A stretch of 64,000 nt of DNA from Aradus depressus (lineage: Eukaryota; Arthropoda; Insecta; Hemiptera; Aradidae). Both the position numbers and the translations under genes were made by a program. This document shows positions 54,531-64,000 of the stretch, piece by piece. Position 1 is the stretch's first letter. Each line of letters begins with the position of its first letter. Below the pieces are notes generated by a model. The model saw only the letters and a program-made list of their open reading frames with translations, was not told the DNA's origin and searched no databases. Location of the stretch: positions 21,151,489 through 21,215,488 of the forward strand of contig OY759224.1 of NCBI GenBank assembly GCA_963662175.1, given 5' to 3'.

Positions 54531-55004
54531 TTCGGTTGTAATGTCTGGTTTCATTATTGAAAAACAAAGAAAGAAAAATAATTTAGTCATCAAAATATCA
54601 GTCATTACATTCTGTACAGTTCGGTCATAAATGTTTGAAACACTTTAAGTTTTTAGTGTCAATTCAACGAGGTTCCGGTTTAGAAGTGTCTTTAGAAAGT
54701 CAGACAGAACTCTGGACATTGGTTGTCCATCCGGGGGGAGGTCTGAAGAGTAGGACGGATGAGGAAGAACTTTCCGTTTTAACAATTTCATTTTTTATTC
54801 TGCGATAAAGATTTTTGGCCTACTGTTCGTTAGCGTTGATAGACAGCCATTCAAGCTGTGACCCACTTTTCCATCTTCCCTACTTCAATCGCCTCCAAGC
54901 AGAGTATAATAAATTAAAAAATACGATTAACAAAAAATTAATTGCGGATAAAATAATTGACAATTAATTTCATAAATAAAAACCTAGAACTTGTTCAATT
55001 TTTA

Positions 55005-55085
55005 TATTGTCTAATTCCACAAAACTATGTACAAGTGTACCAGTTGCCACTTACGCCATCGTCAGCACCAAGTTCACAAGTGAAT
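55005..55085 (-). ncRNA. Degenerate hammerhead-like motif
   Basis: Minus strand: GGTG, CTGACGA, UGGCGUAA, then GUGGCAAC where GCCGAAAC is expected, and TGGTACAC. GAAA has become CAAC. The conserved flank tgtggaattagacaatata follows. It is a dead copy of the family at 44647. Confidence 0.45.
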
Positions 55086-55789
55086 TGAGCGATAAAAATT
55101 AAACAAATTCTTCGTTTTTATTTATTTTATAACTCTCCACTATATCACACAGATCCCAGAAAAGTATTTGAAATAAATAAATTTAATATAAGTTTAATTG
55201 TTAATTGTACAATAGCAAATAAATAATACACTGAAAACTCGACATTTTAAAGAAAAAACAAATTCTATATTTATGGTACTCTCCTAACGAAACTTTCACA
55301 ATATTTGTTATACTGAAAATATATTATTATTTAGTTGTCCTTGAATTATGTTACTTCTTATTCATTTAATAGGTTATTGATTACATATTTTTATATTCCT
55401 TTTGATTGTTTTTTCAACGTTTTTGGCAAACATTTTATTAACTTTCAACATTTATTTTAATTTCACAATGTTTATTATAATGTCCTTCTATTTTGCTACT
55501 TCTTCAGTGATTTAGTTTGTTATTGATTATATATGTTTTTTTTAAATTATTTTGGTTATATTTGATATTTCATTCATTTTATTGAAGAAATTACATTATT
55601 TTCATTTGCTTGATGATTCGCAATAAATCTACAGAAAATAAAATCTATTTTATATACGCAATGTTTATTATCTAGCTTTCATTCTGTTACTTAAATAGTT
55701 AATTAAAAATTATCGCAATAAAGTTTTAATTAATAAATAATTCAGTTTTAAATTCTTCAGTTTATTGGCAATTCTCTCGGTTGTTTAGG

Positions 55790-56999
55790 GCCTCAGACAC
55801 ATTTCTTTTAAACATTGGAGGATTTTTCATTAACATAATGAATCTTAGTGTGGAAGAAGCTACCCGAGCTGTTGGTTTGTCTGAGGATGGACGATCTCAA
55901 CGGTACATAGCACGTAGACTTGGAAGGCATCATTCCACCGTTTCTAGAGTCTTAAAAAGCTATAGAGAAGCTGGGAGTCATTCTAGGAGGCCAACCACAG
56001 GCCGCCCAATGGTGACAGGTCCACGGGATGATAGGTTTCTGAGCAACTTCGAAACCGGCAGTCAACGGCTTTTAGCCTCCAAAGTTTGAATGCTGATGTA
56101 AACAACGTCCTTATTTCAACATCAACAGTTAGGATAGGATTGGGGGAGACCAACCTAGTGTCAAGAAGGCCAGCGTCAGGGCCGCTTTTAACCAGACAAC
56201 ACCGAGACTCTAGACTGCATCAGGCTTGGATCTGAGAAGATTGGAAAAGAGTGTTCTCACAGAAGAGACCTGAGTTGCTCTGAATAGCCCAGATAGCAGA
56301 GCAAGAGTGTGGAGAAGGCAATGGGTGAGGTTTCAGCCATGCTGTATAACGCCTTTTGGTGGAGGTTCGATAATGTTCTGGGGAGGAATTTCTAGGGAAA
56401 TGCGTACCGCTTGTGGTCAGAGAAGGTGCTCTGACTGCTTTACGGAATATAGAAGAGATTTTAGAAGGACATATGACTTCAATTATGCCCATCATAGGCC
56501 TTGATTCCGCTACGAATGCAAAATAATGCCAGGCCACACATTGCTAGGTGTGTAACCGATTATCTGATCACTGCATGGATTGAAAAAATGTTGTGGCCTG
56601 CAAAAAGCCCTGGCTTGAATTGTATTGAACAATTATGGGATATTCTTAAAAGAAGAGTTCGAGCACGTAATCGCCCTACAAATCTCGCCGAGTTGAAGAA
56701 CGCTGTGTTGGAAGAGTGACAGCAAATCCCACAAGAAACCATTAAGAACCTCTTTGAAAGTAGGCCACGGCGATTGGAAGCCGTCATCAGGGCAAGGGGA
56801 GATTTTATACGTCTTATTAAAAGGACCGAAAAGGTTTTTGTTTAGTTTTTTAAGAAAATTTTTTCATTTTTCTTGTTATCTTTTGTAAATGAACGTTTTC
56901 TTTAGCAAAAAAGTGTGCCTATTTTATGAAACGTGTAAGTTATTGCCCATAGTCCTAAAAAATTAGAAAAAATTGGGTGTTGCAACACTTTTAATAAAA

Positions 57000-57000
<1 letters not shown>
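55790..57000 (+). pseudogene. Tc1-type transposon, decayed transposase
   Basis: Starting near 55838 the frame encodes MNLSVEEATRAVGLSEDGRS, QRYIARRLGRHHSTVSRVLK and TGRPMVTGPRDDRFL: a paired HTH with a GRPR-type linker. After frame breaks come VWRRQWVRFQPC, FGGGSIMFWGGIS, QNNARPHIA (the second catalytic Asp has become Asn) and SPGLNCIEQLWDILKRRV, then an Arg-rich end near 56815. Tc1 transposases carry a DD34E triad; only the Glu is clearly kept. It lies in the membrane-protein gene's intron. Terminal repeats could not be fixed; the palindrome tgttgcaaca at about 56972-56984 may mark the right end. Confidence 0.75.

Positions 57001-57004
<4 letters not shown>

Positions 57005-57072
<68 letters not shown>
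57005..57072. repeat. (TA)n microsatellite
   Basis: Thirty-three or so TA units without interruption, directly to the right of the Tc1 fossil. Confidence 0.95.
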
Positions 57073-57073
<1 letters not shown>

Positions 57074-57371
57074 AACAAAAACCTTATATTCTAGTCTATA
57101 ACAACAGTCTGTTAGGTGAAAGTTCATCTTTGCGGTAGGTCAGTTGTCGATAGACGGGCAAGGAGTGGGTGGCACGTTCCGGCCTGTTCCAAAAACATCG
57201 GCCATTTACTCAATATAATAGCACAAACATTTGAAGATCAGTAATTCAATATTCTGAGATTGGACAATACATAGTTTACTAACCTAACTCAATCACGAAC
57301 TTTCACTTAGCAAAAACTGTATTCATATGAACATTATGTAATATATAAGAACGTACCTATTGTGTACTAAC

Positions 57372-57496
57372 CTTTTGCCAAACGAAGACATTGTGCACCA
57401 TTGCACAACCACAAAAAATAATTCCCAGGCCAATCAGAACACTCGTGATGACTGCTGGCGTTGAGTGGAATTGAATGAAAGTGTATAATATGATCC
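57372..57496 (-). CDS. Two-span membrane protein, exon with second membrane span
   Basis: The acceptor gttgttcCAG precedes 57496 and the donor CAAAAG|GTTAGT follows 57372. Two bases complete a Gly codon, then 41 codons: IILYTFIQFHSTPAVITSVL, IGLGIIFCGCAMVHNVFVWQ and K. The end of span one, a short polar loop and span two are all here. It is phase 0 to the terminal exon at 52443. Confidence 0.8.
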
Positions 57497-57654
57497 CTGG
57501 AACAACAGAAAAATAATTAATAACAGTTTTATAAAATGTTTTTTTACATCTTGAGAATCAAAAAATTATTTGCTTCGGGGCCATCTATAAATTGATGTAT
57601 GACCCTATGACCTGGTTATGTTAAGCTGTGCTGTACTGTACAAGTTTTACAATA

Positions 57655-57905
57655 TCCACCGAAGTTATGCTGGAAAATTTTAAGTTGACCTCTGAACCTC
57701 CCGTTCCGATTTGGCTGGAAATCGGTAATTTTCATCTTTAAAGAGTTCTACATACAAAATTTATCGTCAATAAATTCATTACATCGGCAGATATTGGACT
57801 TTTTTAATTTAAGCCCCTCCCTTTCTAATCTCTCTCTTCCCATTGTTACATTCAGCAGAAAATTAATAGATCGTCCTCATTGCATTCTGGATACATATAT
57901 ACTAT
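57655..57905 (-). repeat. Dispersed module repeat, two units
   Basis: cgtcaataaattcattacatcgg (57765) with ccgatttggctggaaatcgg (57705) and cagcagaaaattaatagatc (57852). It is in the intron upstream of the second-span exon. Confidence 0.55.
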
Positions 57906-58519
57906 TTATTTATTTTTTGATTCAGGTTTTGTATCGAAGGAAACACAAGAAATTCTGGTCAGAGGGGAAGATGTTGACAAACGCTCATGAGGCTAACTTA
58001 GCTTCCGAGAAAAACTTAGCACAGCTTTGCTTAGTTTTAGCTTTGGTGGAACTTAAAACTTAGGTATTATGATCACCGCATACATAATGTAAGGTTTTTG
58101 GATTTCCAAATATCATTTGATCATTTAAATTTTTTGAAAAATGTACGTCGAAATGTAAATAAATAAGTTGAATACTACAGTAGAGCGTCGAACGGAACTA
58201 ATTGAAAGCATATAAAGTTCCGATACTCAAAAGTTAATCACTTAAATTTTTAAAAACTGAAGAAAAACAACTTATATTTGAATATATTTTTCGATTGTTA
58301 TAAGTAATAAGAGGTATCTTGTAAAATGTACTTAGGCCTCGAAGTAAAGTAGTCTTAATTTTCGTCTGATTTCCGTCAAATCTCATCAGATCCAAATTAG
58401 CATATGTGACATCTTCATTTCAAATCTTAAGTTCATTGCTAGTTTCAAGTTCCAATCATAAAGTCACGCACAAACATCATCACAAGTATAAGAAAGTAAT
58501 ATTATCTTTAATCACAATT

Positions 58520-58757
58520 CACCGCTCTGGTGGACATGAGCTTAACTTTATTGTAGGAGTCCTAAATGTCTATTCATTCTATCTAGGGTAGGGATCTTTA
58601 ACGAGTACCTAACCCCGTATAGGCTCGGGACCATCATTTAACAACCCATCCGAAGGACGGCATGCTCAAGGTTTTCTTATTTCTCGGATAAAAAACCTAA
58701 GGGTCTCCCTCAGCCGAATGTCGAACCCGCGATTTTGAGTGCAGTAGACAAGCATAG
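58520..58757 (-). mobile_element. SINE copy, GG-stem type, decayed
   Basis: Minus strand: a head remnant (gtctactgcactcaaaatcgcgggttcgac), the hairpin aggttttttatccgag with right arm aagaaaacctt, then the full body to cccacca(g)ag. The 3' end is missing. Confidence 0.8.
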
Positions 58758-59214
58758 TATTGTATTATTTAAAAAAAAATAAAACACTGCACACAAACTC
58801 AATAATCCTTCTGAAACTCTGACGTTTTATTAAGTGGTCAATCGCATTCCATTTTGCAGTTCAAACCATTTCATTGCTGTGTCAAGAGCAGAAAACAAAT
58901 CAGGGTGTGTGTATACTCTTCAGGGCCTTCTGTATCTTCATAGTCATAATTACGAGGTAGTATTTAAAAAAAAACTCAGTTCTGATAAACGCTTTACTGT
59001 AAATGTATTATAAATTGTACTAAACTAGTTGTTTTTTTAAATTATCCTTAACAGTAGAATTTTGCAATTTCTTCTATAGATAAAAATCAATTGGAATTTT
59101 GAAAGTATGGCGCAAAACATCAATCTTTCATTACTCACACATGTCTGAATTTGAAAAAAATATTAACTGATTTGTAATATAAGATATCTTAAATCTCTAT
59201 AACTCATAAAGGAA

Positions 59215-59896
59215 TTAATTTATTTAATGCCCTTCCCCACTTCTTAAAGTCAATAGATACAATAAAAAAATTTAAATTTCAACTAAAAATGTTGATGTTA
59301 GAGGAAACCCTTTACATGGAAACGGAATTTTATTTTCACTGTTCAAAAAGAATAATATAATCACAATAAAGAATTGTGTTTCATATCCAAAAACATTATT
59401 TGATACAAAGCTTCCATTTTTATATTTTGGGCAGAGTTCCTCCACACCTTAGAGGTCAGTCCAATGTACGTTATTGTTTTATTTATTCATTTATAATTTT
59501 TTATTTATTTATTATTGTTATAGTTTTCTTTCTTTTCTATATTTCGCACATTGGGTTGTAAGAACGTCCCGAAACATCGTTGGGATAAAGACACTTCCGA
59601 AGAGTTTTTTTTGAAAAAAAGTTATCTTAATTTCTATTAAATTGAAAAATGTGTCTATTTATTATAAACGTATCTTGTATTAATTTTTTTTTTTATATAC
59701 TCATATATTTTTAAGTATTTATTTGTTCAGTTTTATTAATTTCATTTTACTTTTTTTAAATAGTTTTGTTATTACTACTAATCATAGATGTGTTAGACTC
59801 AAGTAGTTATAAATCTATATCTTAATGTACAAATTCATTTGACGTATCCTATTACCATGTATTGGTTTAACGGAAATAAATTTATTATTATAATAA
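59215..59896 (+). mobile_element. LINE-like 3' end, copy 3
   Basis: The frame CCACTTCTTAAAGTCAAT... (LPHFLKSIDTIKKFKFQLK-like) resembles the end of LINE ORF2 proteins. A UTR follows with gagttcctccacacct, gaacgtcccgaaacatcgtt and a T-rich body ending aaataaatttattattat. It is nearly identical to 40838-41170 over the last 340 bp. It ends just before the first-span exon. Confidence 0.6.
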
Positions 59897-59926
59897 AACT
59901 AAAAAAAATAATAAAGATTTGAATAC

Positions 59927-60012
59927 CTGTTAAAAATACGGGAATGGAAACAAAAAATCCTCCAACAGCACATATTCTGGTGAATGCAGATTTTTTCAGG
60001 TATTTATTTGTT
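59927..60012 (-). CDS. Two-span membrane protein, exon with first membrane span
   Basis: The acceptor ttttttTCAG precedes 60012 and the donor TAACAG|GTATTC follows 59927. One base completes a codon, then TNKYLKKSAFTRICAVGGFF and VSIPVFLT, plus one base of Gly. Positive residues before the span suggest that side is cytosolic. It joins in phase to 57496. Confidence 0.8.
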
Positions 60013-60414
60013 CTGAAAAAAATATATATATATATAAATTCATTATGTAAATATATCTTATAGAAAACAGGCACTTTTTGTAAAAATAGTTGGTTTTTGG
60101 CGAGTATAGTTTAGTTATAGTTTAAATGTTTAAGAGTATGGCCATCTACAGATAGACTTAACATCCCCACTTGCCGGGTTCTGAGGAGTGGAGACCCCGT
60201 GGGTGGTCCACTAATTGTTAGCTAACTTCCCTTCTCCTACATCATCACACTAGGGATGTGTATCGATAATAAAATATCGGGATATCGAATCAATCCGCAA
60301 TGTATCGATATATTGATTTCATTAACTTCGTCAGTGAATAACCGGTTGTACTTACCCAGCAGGAATTAATCATTAAAACCAATCACACGTTTTGGCTAAA
60401 ACTCAATATTTGTT

Positions 60415-60626
60415 AGTTATTATGAATCATGCCCGGGCTTTAACTATGAGGTCATATCGCCCTACTACCAGAGCGCTCTTTCGTCACTCTGGTGGACATG
60501 AGCCCGACTCTACTGTGGGAGTCTTAAGTTTTGCCAACCCTAAATCAACAGGCTCGGGACCATCCGAAGGACGGCGGTCTTAAGTTTATTTTACCTCCCA
60601 GATAAAATAAACTAAGGGCCTCGGCC
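60415..60626 (-). mobile_element. SINE copy with internal deletion
   Basis: Minus strand: ggccgaggcccttagtttattttatctgggaggtaaaataaacttaagaccgccgtccttcgg, then gatggtcccgagcctg joined to the aatttagggttgg segment, ending cccgggcatgattcataataac. The tRNA-like head is missing. Confidence 0.85.
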
Positions 60627-60634
60627 CAAAAAAA

Positions 60635-61235
60635 AATCATTTTTTGGAATCAGGAGGTCGAACAACATGAAATTCTGTTGAAAACTCCGCATTGAATTTC
60701 TGACCGATTACCTGACTTTAATTTTAAATGGCCGTCACTAAAACAGCATAATATTAATTATTACATATTAATTCTCATTAAAAAATTTCGTCGGTGAATC
60801 ACTTCGGCTATGTACTTCCCCAGCAAAATAATTTAAGTTTTCGCTCTCCCTCCAAAGCCAAATGGCTGTTTGAACTAAAACTCAATATTTGACTTACATA
60901 GTGATTTATTTATCATAATAGATTTTGTGTCAATATATTCATTAAATTGACAGTTATTACGGTATTTGTGTGGGACTATTGGTCTGATCTCTATTTTCCC
61001 TTCGACCGATTTCAAATAATAGCTGCCATCTTTATGGAGTTTTGAATTTAAATATAAAATTTCATGTTGATACATTCATTAAAACGACAGTTATTAGAGT
61101 TTTTGTGCTAAACCTCCCCCTAATTCCCCTTCATTTTGACTGAAAACGAATAGATGTCGTCCTTAAAGGGTTCTGAATACACAAATAAAATTGCGTAAAA
61201 TCGATACATTCACTCTATCGGGAGTATATCTGACA
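60635..61235 (-). repeat. Dispersed module repeat, five units
   Basis: Units with tgtcaatatattcattaaattg (60930), tgttgatacattcattaaaacg (61060) and atcgatacattcactctatcgg (61200), plus gaatttctgaccgattacc (60700), are spaced 130-150 bp. It lies immediately downstream of the candidate 24-base exon. Confidence 0.65.
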
Positions 61236-61354
61236 CTATCCTGAATATTATGTATAAATTTAATGCAATAGATGTCCTAAAACAAGTTTAAAACGTCAGA
61301 AAAGATATTTTTTAGTGTGCTATAACTAAGTGGAGGAAGGATCATATGTGTTAC

Positions 61355-61378
61355 CTGGTCCCTGGAGCGCCAAATCCA
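61355..61378 (-). CDS. Candidate 24-base microexon of the membrane-protein gene
   Basis: Between ggaatatAG and the donor ACCAG|GTAACA lie 24 bases encoding GFGAPGT with split codons at both ends. Its last two bases (AG) plus the first base of the 60012 exon (A) give Arg, so it joins in phase. The upstream sequence is A-rich with a T-poor tract, a weak acceptor. It could be a cassette exon or chance. Confidence 0.4.
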
Positions 61379-61484
61379 CTATATTCCTTATTATTTATTA
61401 TTTTTTTTTTATATTTATATTTTGAATATTTACAATCAGTATAAACTATAAGTAAATTTGATGAATGACATTAAACATTAAATA

Positions 61485-61729
61485 GGTAAAATAAACTTAA
61501 GCACGCCGTCCTTCGGATGGGACGTTAAGCGATGGTCCCGAGCCTGTACGATGTCAGGTACTCGTTTAAATTAGGGTCCATAAAAATTTAGGGTAGGCAA
61601 AATTTAGGACTCCCACAGTGGAGTCGGGCTCATGTCCACCAGAGTGACGAAAGAGCGCTCTGGTAGTAGGCGATATGACCTCGTAGTTAAAGCCCGGGCA
61701 TGAGTCATAAAACCTAACCTAACCTAAAT
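61485..61729 (+). mobile_element. SINE copy, 5'-truncated with intact (AACCT) tail
   Basis: Begins within the hairpin's right arm (ggtaaaataaactt) and has a nearly perfect body ending cataaaacctaacctaacctaaat. Probable direct repeats attaaata occur at 61477-61484 and 61730-61737. It is one of the youngest-looking copies. Confidence 0.9.
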
Positions 61730-61793
61730 ATTAAATAAAAAAAATTAAAAATATATACAACGAAAGCATATGATTATGTACAAAATAATAGGT

Positions 61794-61796
<3 letters not shown>

Positions 61797-61870
<74 letters not shown>
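61797..61870. repeat. (TA)n microsatellite
   Basis: About 37 TA units that end exactly at the left TIR of the MITE at 61871. The sequence atatatacc also follows its right end. Confidence 0.95.
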
Positions 61871-61872
<2 letters not shown>

Positions 61873-62261
61873 CACCCTTGCTTCAAAAGTGCCACAACTC
61901 AAAAAACTCAGTTTTTCAGGAAATGCGAAAAACAGCTTCCAGCTGGATTAGGTACATTTTAGTTGATCTAGTGACGTCACCAAGCAAAACTCCGTATAAT
62001 TTACGATAGATTGTGGTCCTGCAGATTTTCCAAGTTTTCAACTATAAATCTCGTTTTTTTGAGTTGTGGTCCTTTTGTTGCCTAACAAATACTAATGAGT
62101 GTAAACATAAAAAACGAAACAACTGTTACCTAGCGGCTGGATTTTCAGTGCATTATCTTGCGCTTTAGGTGATTGGTATAAACTTAAAAACCAAGCCGAA
62201 TGGCAGTCTTAACTAAAAAACCCGAATTTATGAGTTGTGGCATTTTTGAAGCAAGGGTGCG
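61871..62261. mobile_element. 391-bp MITE inserted in a TA microsatellite
   Basis: TIRs of about 32 bp begin CGCACCCTTGCTTCAAAA and continue (G/A)TGCCACAACTCA. The right end is the complement. The flanks are TA repeats on both sides, so the target duplication is either TA or a longer TA run and cannot be told. Inside are further ttgagttgtgg motifs. No coding capacity. Confidence 0.85.
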
Positions 62262-62422
62262 ATATATACCTATACAAAAAAAAATAATAATGGTCTCTGC
62301 AATTTAAATAATAATAAACATAAACATAAAACAATAATAATAAAGATAAAATAAAATCTACATGAAAGTCCTTCAACTCGAGACCCCTCGAAACGCCCCC
62401 GGTTCTCTGTCATCCCAACTTA

Positions 62423-62530
62423 ATGGGGGTAGGGGAGACCGCGGGGACTAGAGTGATCCCCCCTGCCTTCTCGCTCCGCCAATCTCTATCCAGCAGTGGA
62501 GGCAGGCCAAGAAGAAAAGGAGAGTTGAAG
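62423..62530 (+). CDS. Possible first coding exon of a plus-strand gene
   Basis: ATG 62423 opens MGVGETAGTRVIPPAFSLRQ and SLSSSGGRPRRKGELK, followed by a strong donor TTGAAG|GTAAGA. The ~270-bp surroundings are distinctly GC-rich, and the minus strand is also open (62410-62670), so coding on either strand is only a hypothesis. No downstream exon was identified. Confidence 0.25.
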
Positions 62531-62739
62531 GTAAGAGGATTACATGAGGGGAGAATCTGGCACATCATCGGCACTCCCAAAATATTGTTGCTAGGTGTCT
62601 CGGCCAGCGCCGCCTCAGTCTTCGAGGGGGAGATTATCTGGATAGGAATGGGATGACAAGAGTCGAGCAACTGGATTGACGTGACTATATTTGTGAAAAT
62701 ATTTTAAAGACTAGTGTTCCAACATTGATTTAATCTAGA

Positions 62740-62965
62740 ATGAAGAATATTACTTTTGGAACGTTTGTCCAAATACAGGGAAAAAGGTCAAAATCTGGTT
62801 TGGGCAAATCGCCGAATGGTCAAAACCATTTCTTCGCGTTCACAAACACACACACCGACAGATTTGTTTTTGTTTCATTTTTGGAATCTCGAGGTCGGAA
62901 AACAGTTCCATTGATTATTTCTGACCAATTACATAACTTCCCCTATACTTTGTATAATAAAAAAA
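62740..62965 (+). repeat. Dispersed module repeat fragment
   Basis: gtttttgtttcatttttggaatctcgagg, tgattatttctgaccaattacataacttcccc match the block seen at 28575-28680 and 53600-53660. Confidence 0.45.
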
Positions 62966-63426
62966 TATAATGTGCCATCTTTAAGTGATAAATCTTCATA
63001 TTTGTGTATTTATACCATACAACTTTTCAATGTTATTCTGACGATATGAGAAATAATCGTTATGTATGTGGGCGAATAGTAAATGTTATGAGGCCTCGAG
63101 TGGGGTTCTGTTGAGTAGGATAAATTCCTGTTTGGACTATAAAAGTGTGTCTTTTTGTTCAAGTGTCAAAGTGAAGTTGACGTGGGCGGACAAACACCAG
63201 ACTCTTCGTCATATGAAGAGGACTAGCCTCTGCTCAGATTGCTTCTCGTCTCAGCTTCGTTGGTATTCACAGCAACATATTATACAGAATTCATATAACA
63301 GCCAACGTAGATAAGGAAACAGAAAATGAAAAATATATCATATCATAAATATATAAATGTATATATACATTTCTGGTGTGGATAACATATGGCTTTGTTG
63401 ATTACATTTTAATATATACGTAGTGA
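62966..63426. other. Unassigned sequence
   Basis: A modestly GC-richer part (63060-63310) contains an 82-codon open frame without family features, start context or splice sites. No call is made. Confidence 0.3.
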
Positions 63427-63530
63427 GAACGCCGGTAGCTCAGTGGTATGCGTGCTTGCTTATTGAGATCGAGATTCCGGGTTCAAAACCAGGCCGAGGC
63501 CATAAGTTTATTTTACCTGGGAGGTAAAAA
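63427..63530 (+). mobile_element. SINE head fragment
   Basis: gaacgccggtagctcagtggtatgcgtgcttgc (A box intact), B box gggttcaaaacc, then cataagtttattttacctgggaggtaaaaattg, where it ends. Confidence 0.85.
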
Positions 63531-63971
63531 TTGAATAGTGATGAGCAAACGCAGGACCAAGACCTTAGCAGTACATAGAGTCTTGGTCTTTATCTTATTT
63601 TTGTAGATGTCTTGGAAAAAAAAAAGTAACTGAGTCATTTGACGGGGAAAAAATCAAATCAAATAAAATTTAATTTAATAAAAAAACTAGCATGAATTAA
63701 AAAAAAATTTTTTTTTTGCTATTTTATAAGTTTATTTTTTTTTATTTATTTAATGTCACAAGAAATGAAGTAAAAATAAATTTGGTTAAAGGAAATGTTT
63801 ATTTTATTTATATCAAATCAACATATGAATAAAAGATCACAATTTTATTATTTGTAGAAATTAAATTAATTTTACAAAATGTTATGAATTATTTGAAATT
63901 TACACAATCAAATCTTTAACACATGACGCTCTATCTCTTAAAAAATCGAATAATTCGACTATTTCGTAAAA

Positions 63972-64000
63972 ATGAAAGAGCGCTCTGGTAGTAAGTGAGG
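63972..64000 (+). mobile_element. SINE 3' fragment cut by the window edge
   Basis: atgaaagagcgctctggtagtaagtgagg matches the 3' hairpin region gacgaaagagcgctctggtagtaggcgat. Its remainder would lie past 64000. Confidence 0.6.

Noticed and set aside
53931..54605. 224-codon minus-strand frame with 32-residue repeats
   Set aside because: It is produced by a 96-bp minisatellite; the frame switches at a one-base deletion and hydrophobic Ile/Leu/Tyr content follows the AT-rich unit.
62410..62670. Minus-strand 86-codon frame in the GC-rich island as an exon of the membrane-protein gene
   Set aside because: No splice donor with the phase needed for the downstream exons was found on that strand.

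Overview
This window is AT-rich nuclear DNA from an animal, most likely an arthropod. The evidence is spliced genes with GT-AG introns, many degenerate transposons (Tigger/pogo, Tc1/mariner, piggyBac, several LINE types), and tRNA-derived SINEs whose tails are (AACCT)n, the complement of the arthropod telomere repeat TTAGG. A crustacean such as a parasitic copepod would fit the base composition, repeat load and an IFI27-like gene, but that is inference. No CRISPR array, operon or prokaryotic feature is present.

Five host genes are supported. (1) At the left edge, minus strand, is the first coding exon of a polybromo (PBRM1-like) gene; the rest lies outside the window. (2) At 10001-10225, plus strand, is a 74-residue IFI27/ISG12-family protein. 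Eighteen bases after its stop begins an array of eleven ~155-bp repeats that runs to about 11.9 kb. (3) From 38222 down to 25513, minus strand, is a five-exon pygopus gene. All phases agree and the joined reading frame is 462 codons, with an N-terminal NPF-containing homology region, a Met/Pro/His/Gln-rich middle and a C-terminal PHD finger split by one intron. (4) At 42696-41641, minus strand, is the terminal exon of an ankyrin-repeat protein, with a possible first exon at 46368-46317. (5) From about 61378 down to 52231, minus strand, are the last exons of an unrecognised two-span membrane protein ending in Thr-Leu-Val, a class I PDZ-ligand pattern.

The rest is repeats. A ~350-bp tRNA-derived SINE occurs more than twenty times; the copy at 48794-49144 is full length with a 12-bp target duplication. 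A second dispersed family consists of ~100-bp modules and is locally amplified as a 101-bp tandem array at 20.6-21.2 kb. There are matching inverted MITE copies at 13.3 and 51.5 kb, a 391-bp MITE inside a TA microsatellite at 61.9 kb, and a 96-bp minisatellite at 54 kb.

The most interesting signal is a family of short motifs at 1.5, 13.1, 18.3 (an inverted pair), 44.65 and 55.05 kb that fit a hammerhead self-cleaving ribozyme. They show CTGANGA, a stem II closed by a GNRA tetraloop, GAAA, a 4-base palindrome in place of stem III, a UH cleavage site and a short closing stem I. This is the form known from Penelope-like retroelements. A second notable signal is a SINE hairpin whose arms change together between subfamilies while the loop stays constant.
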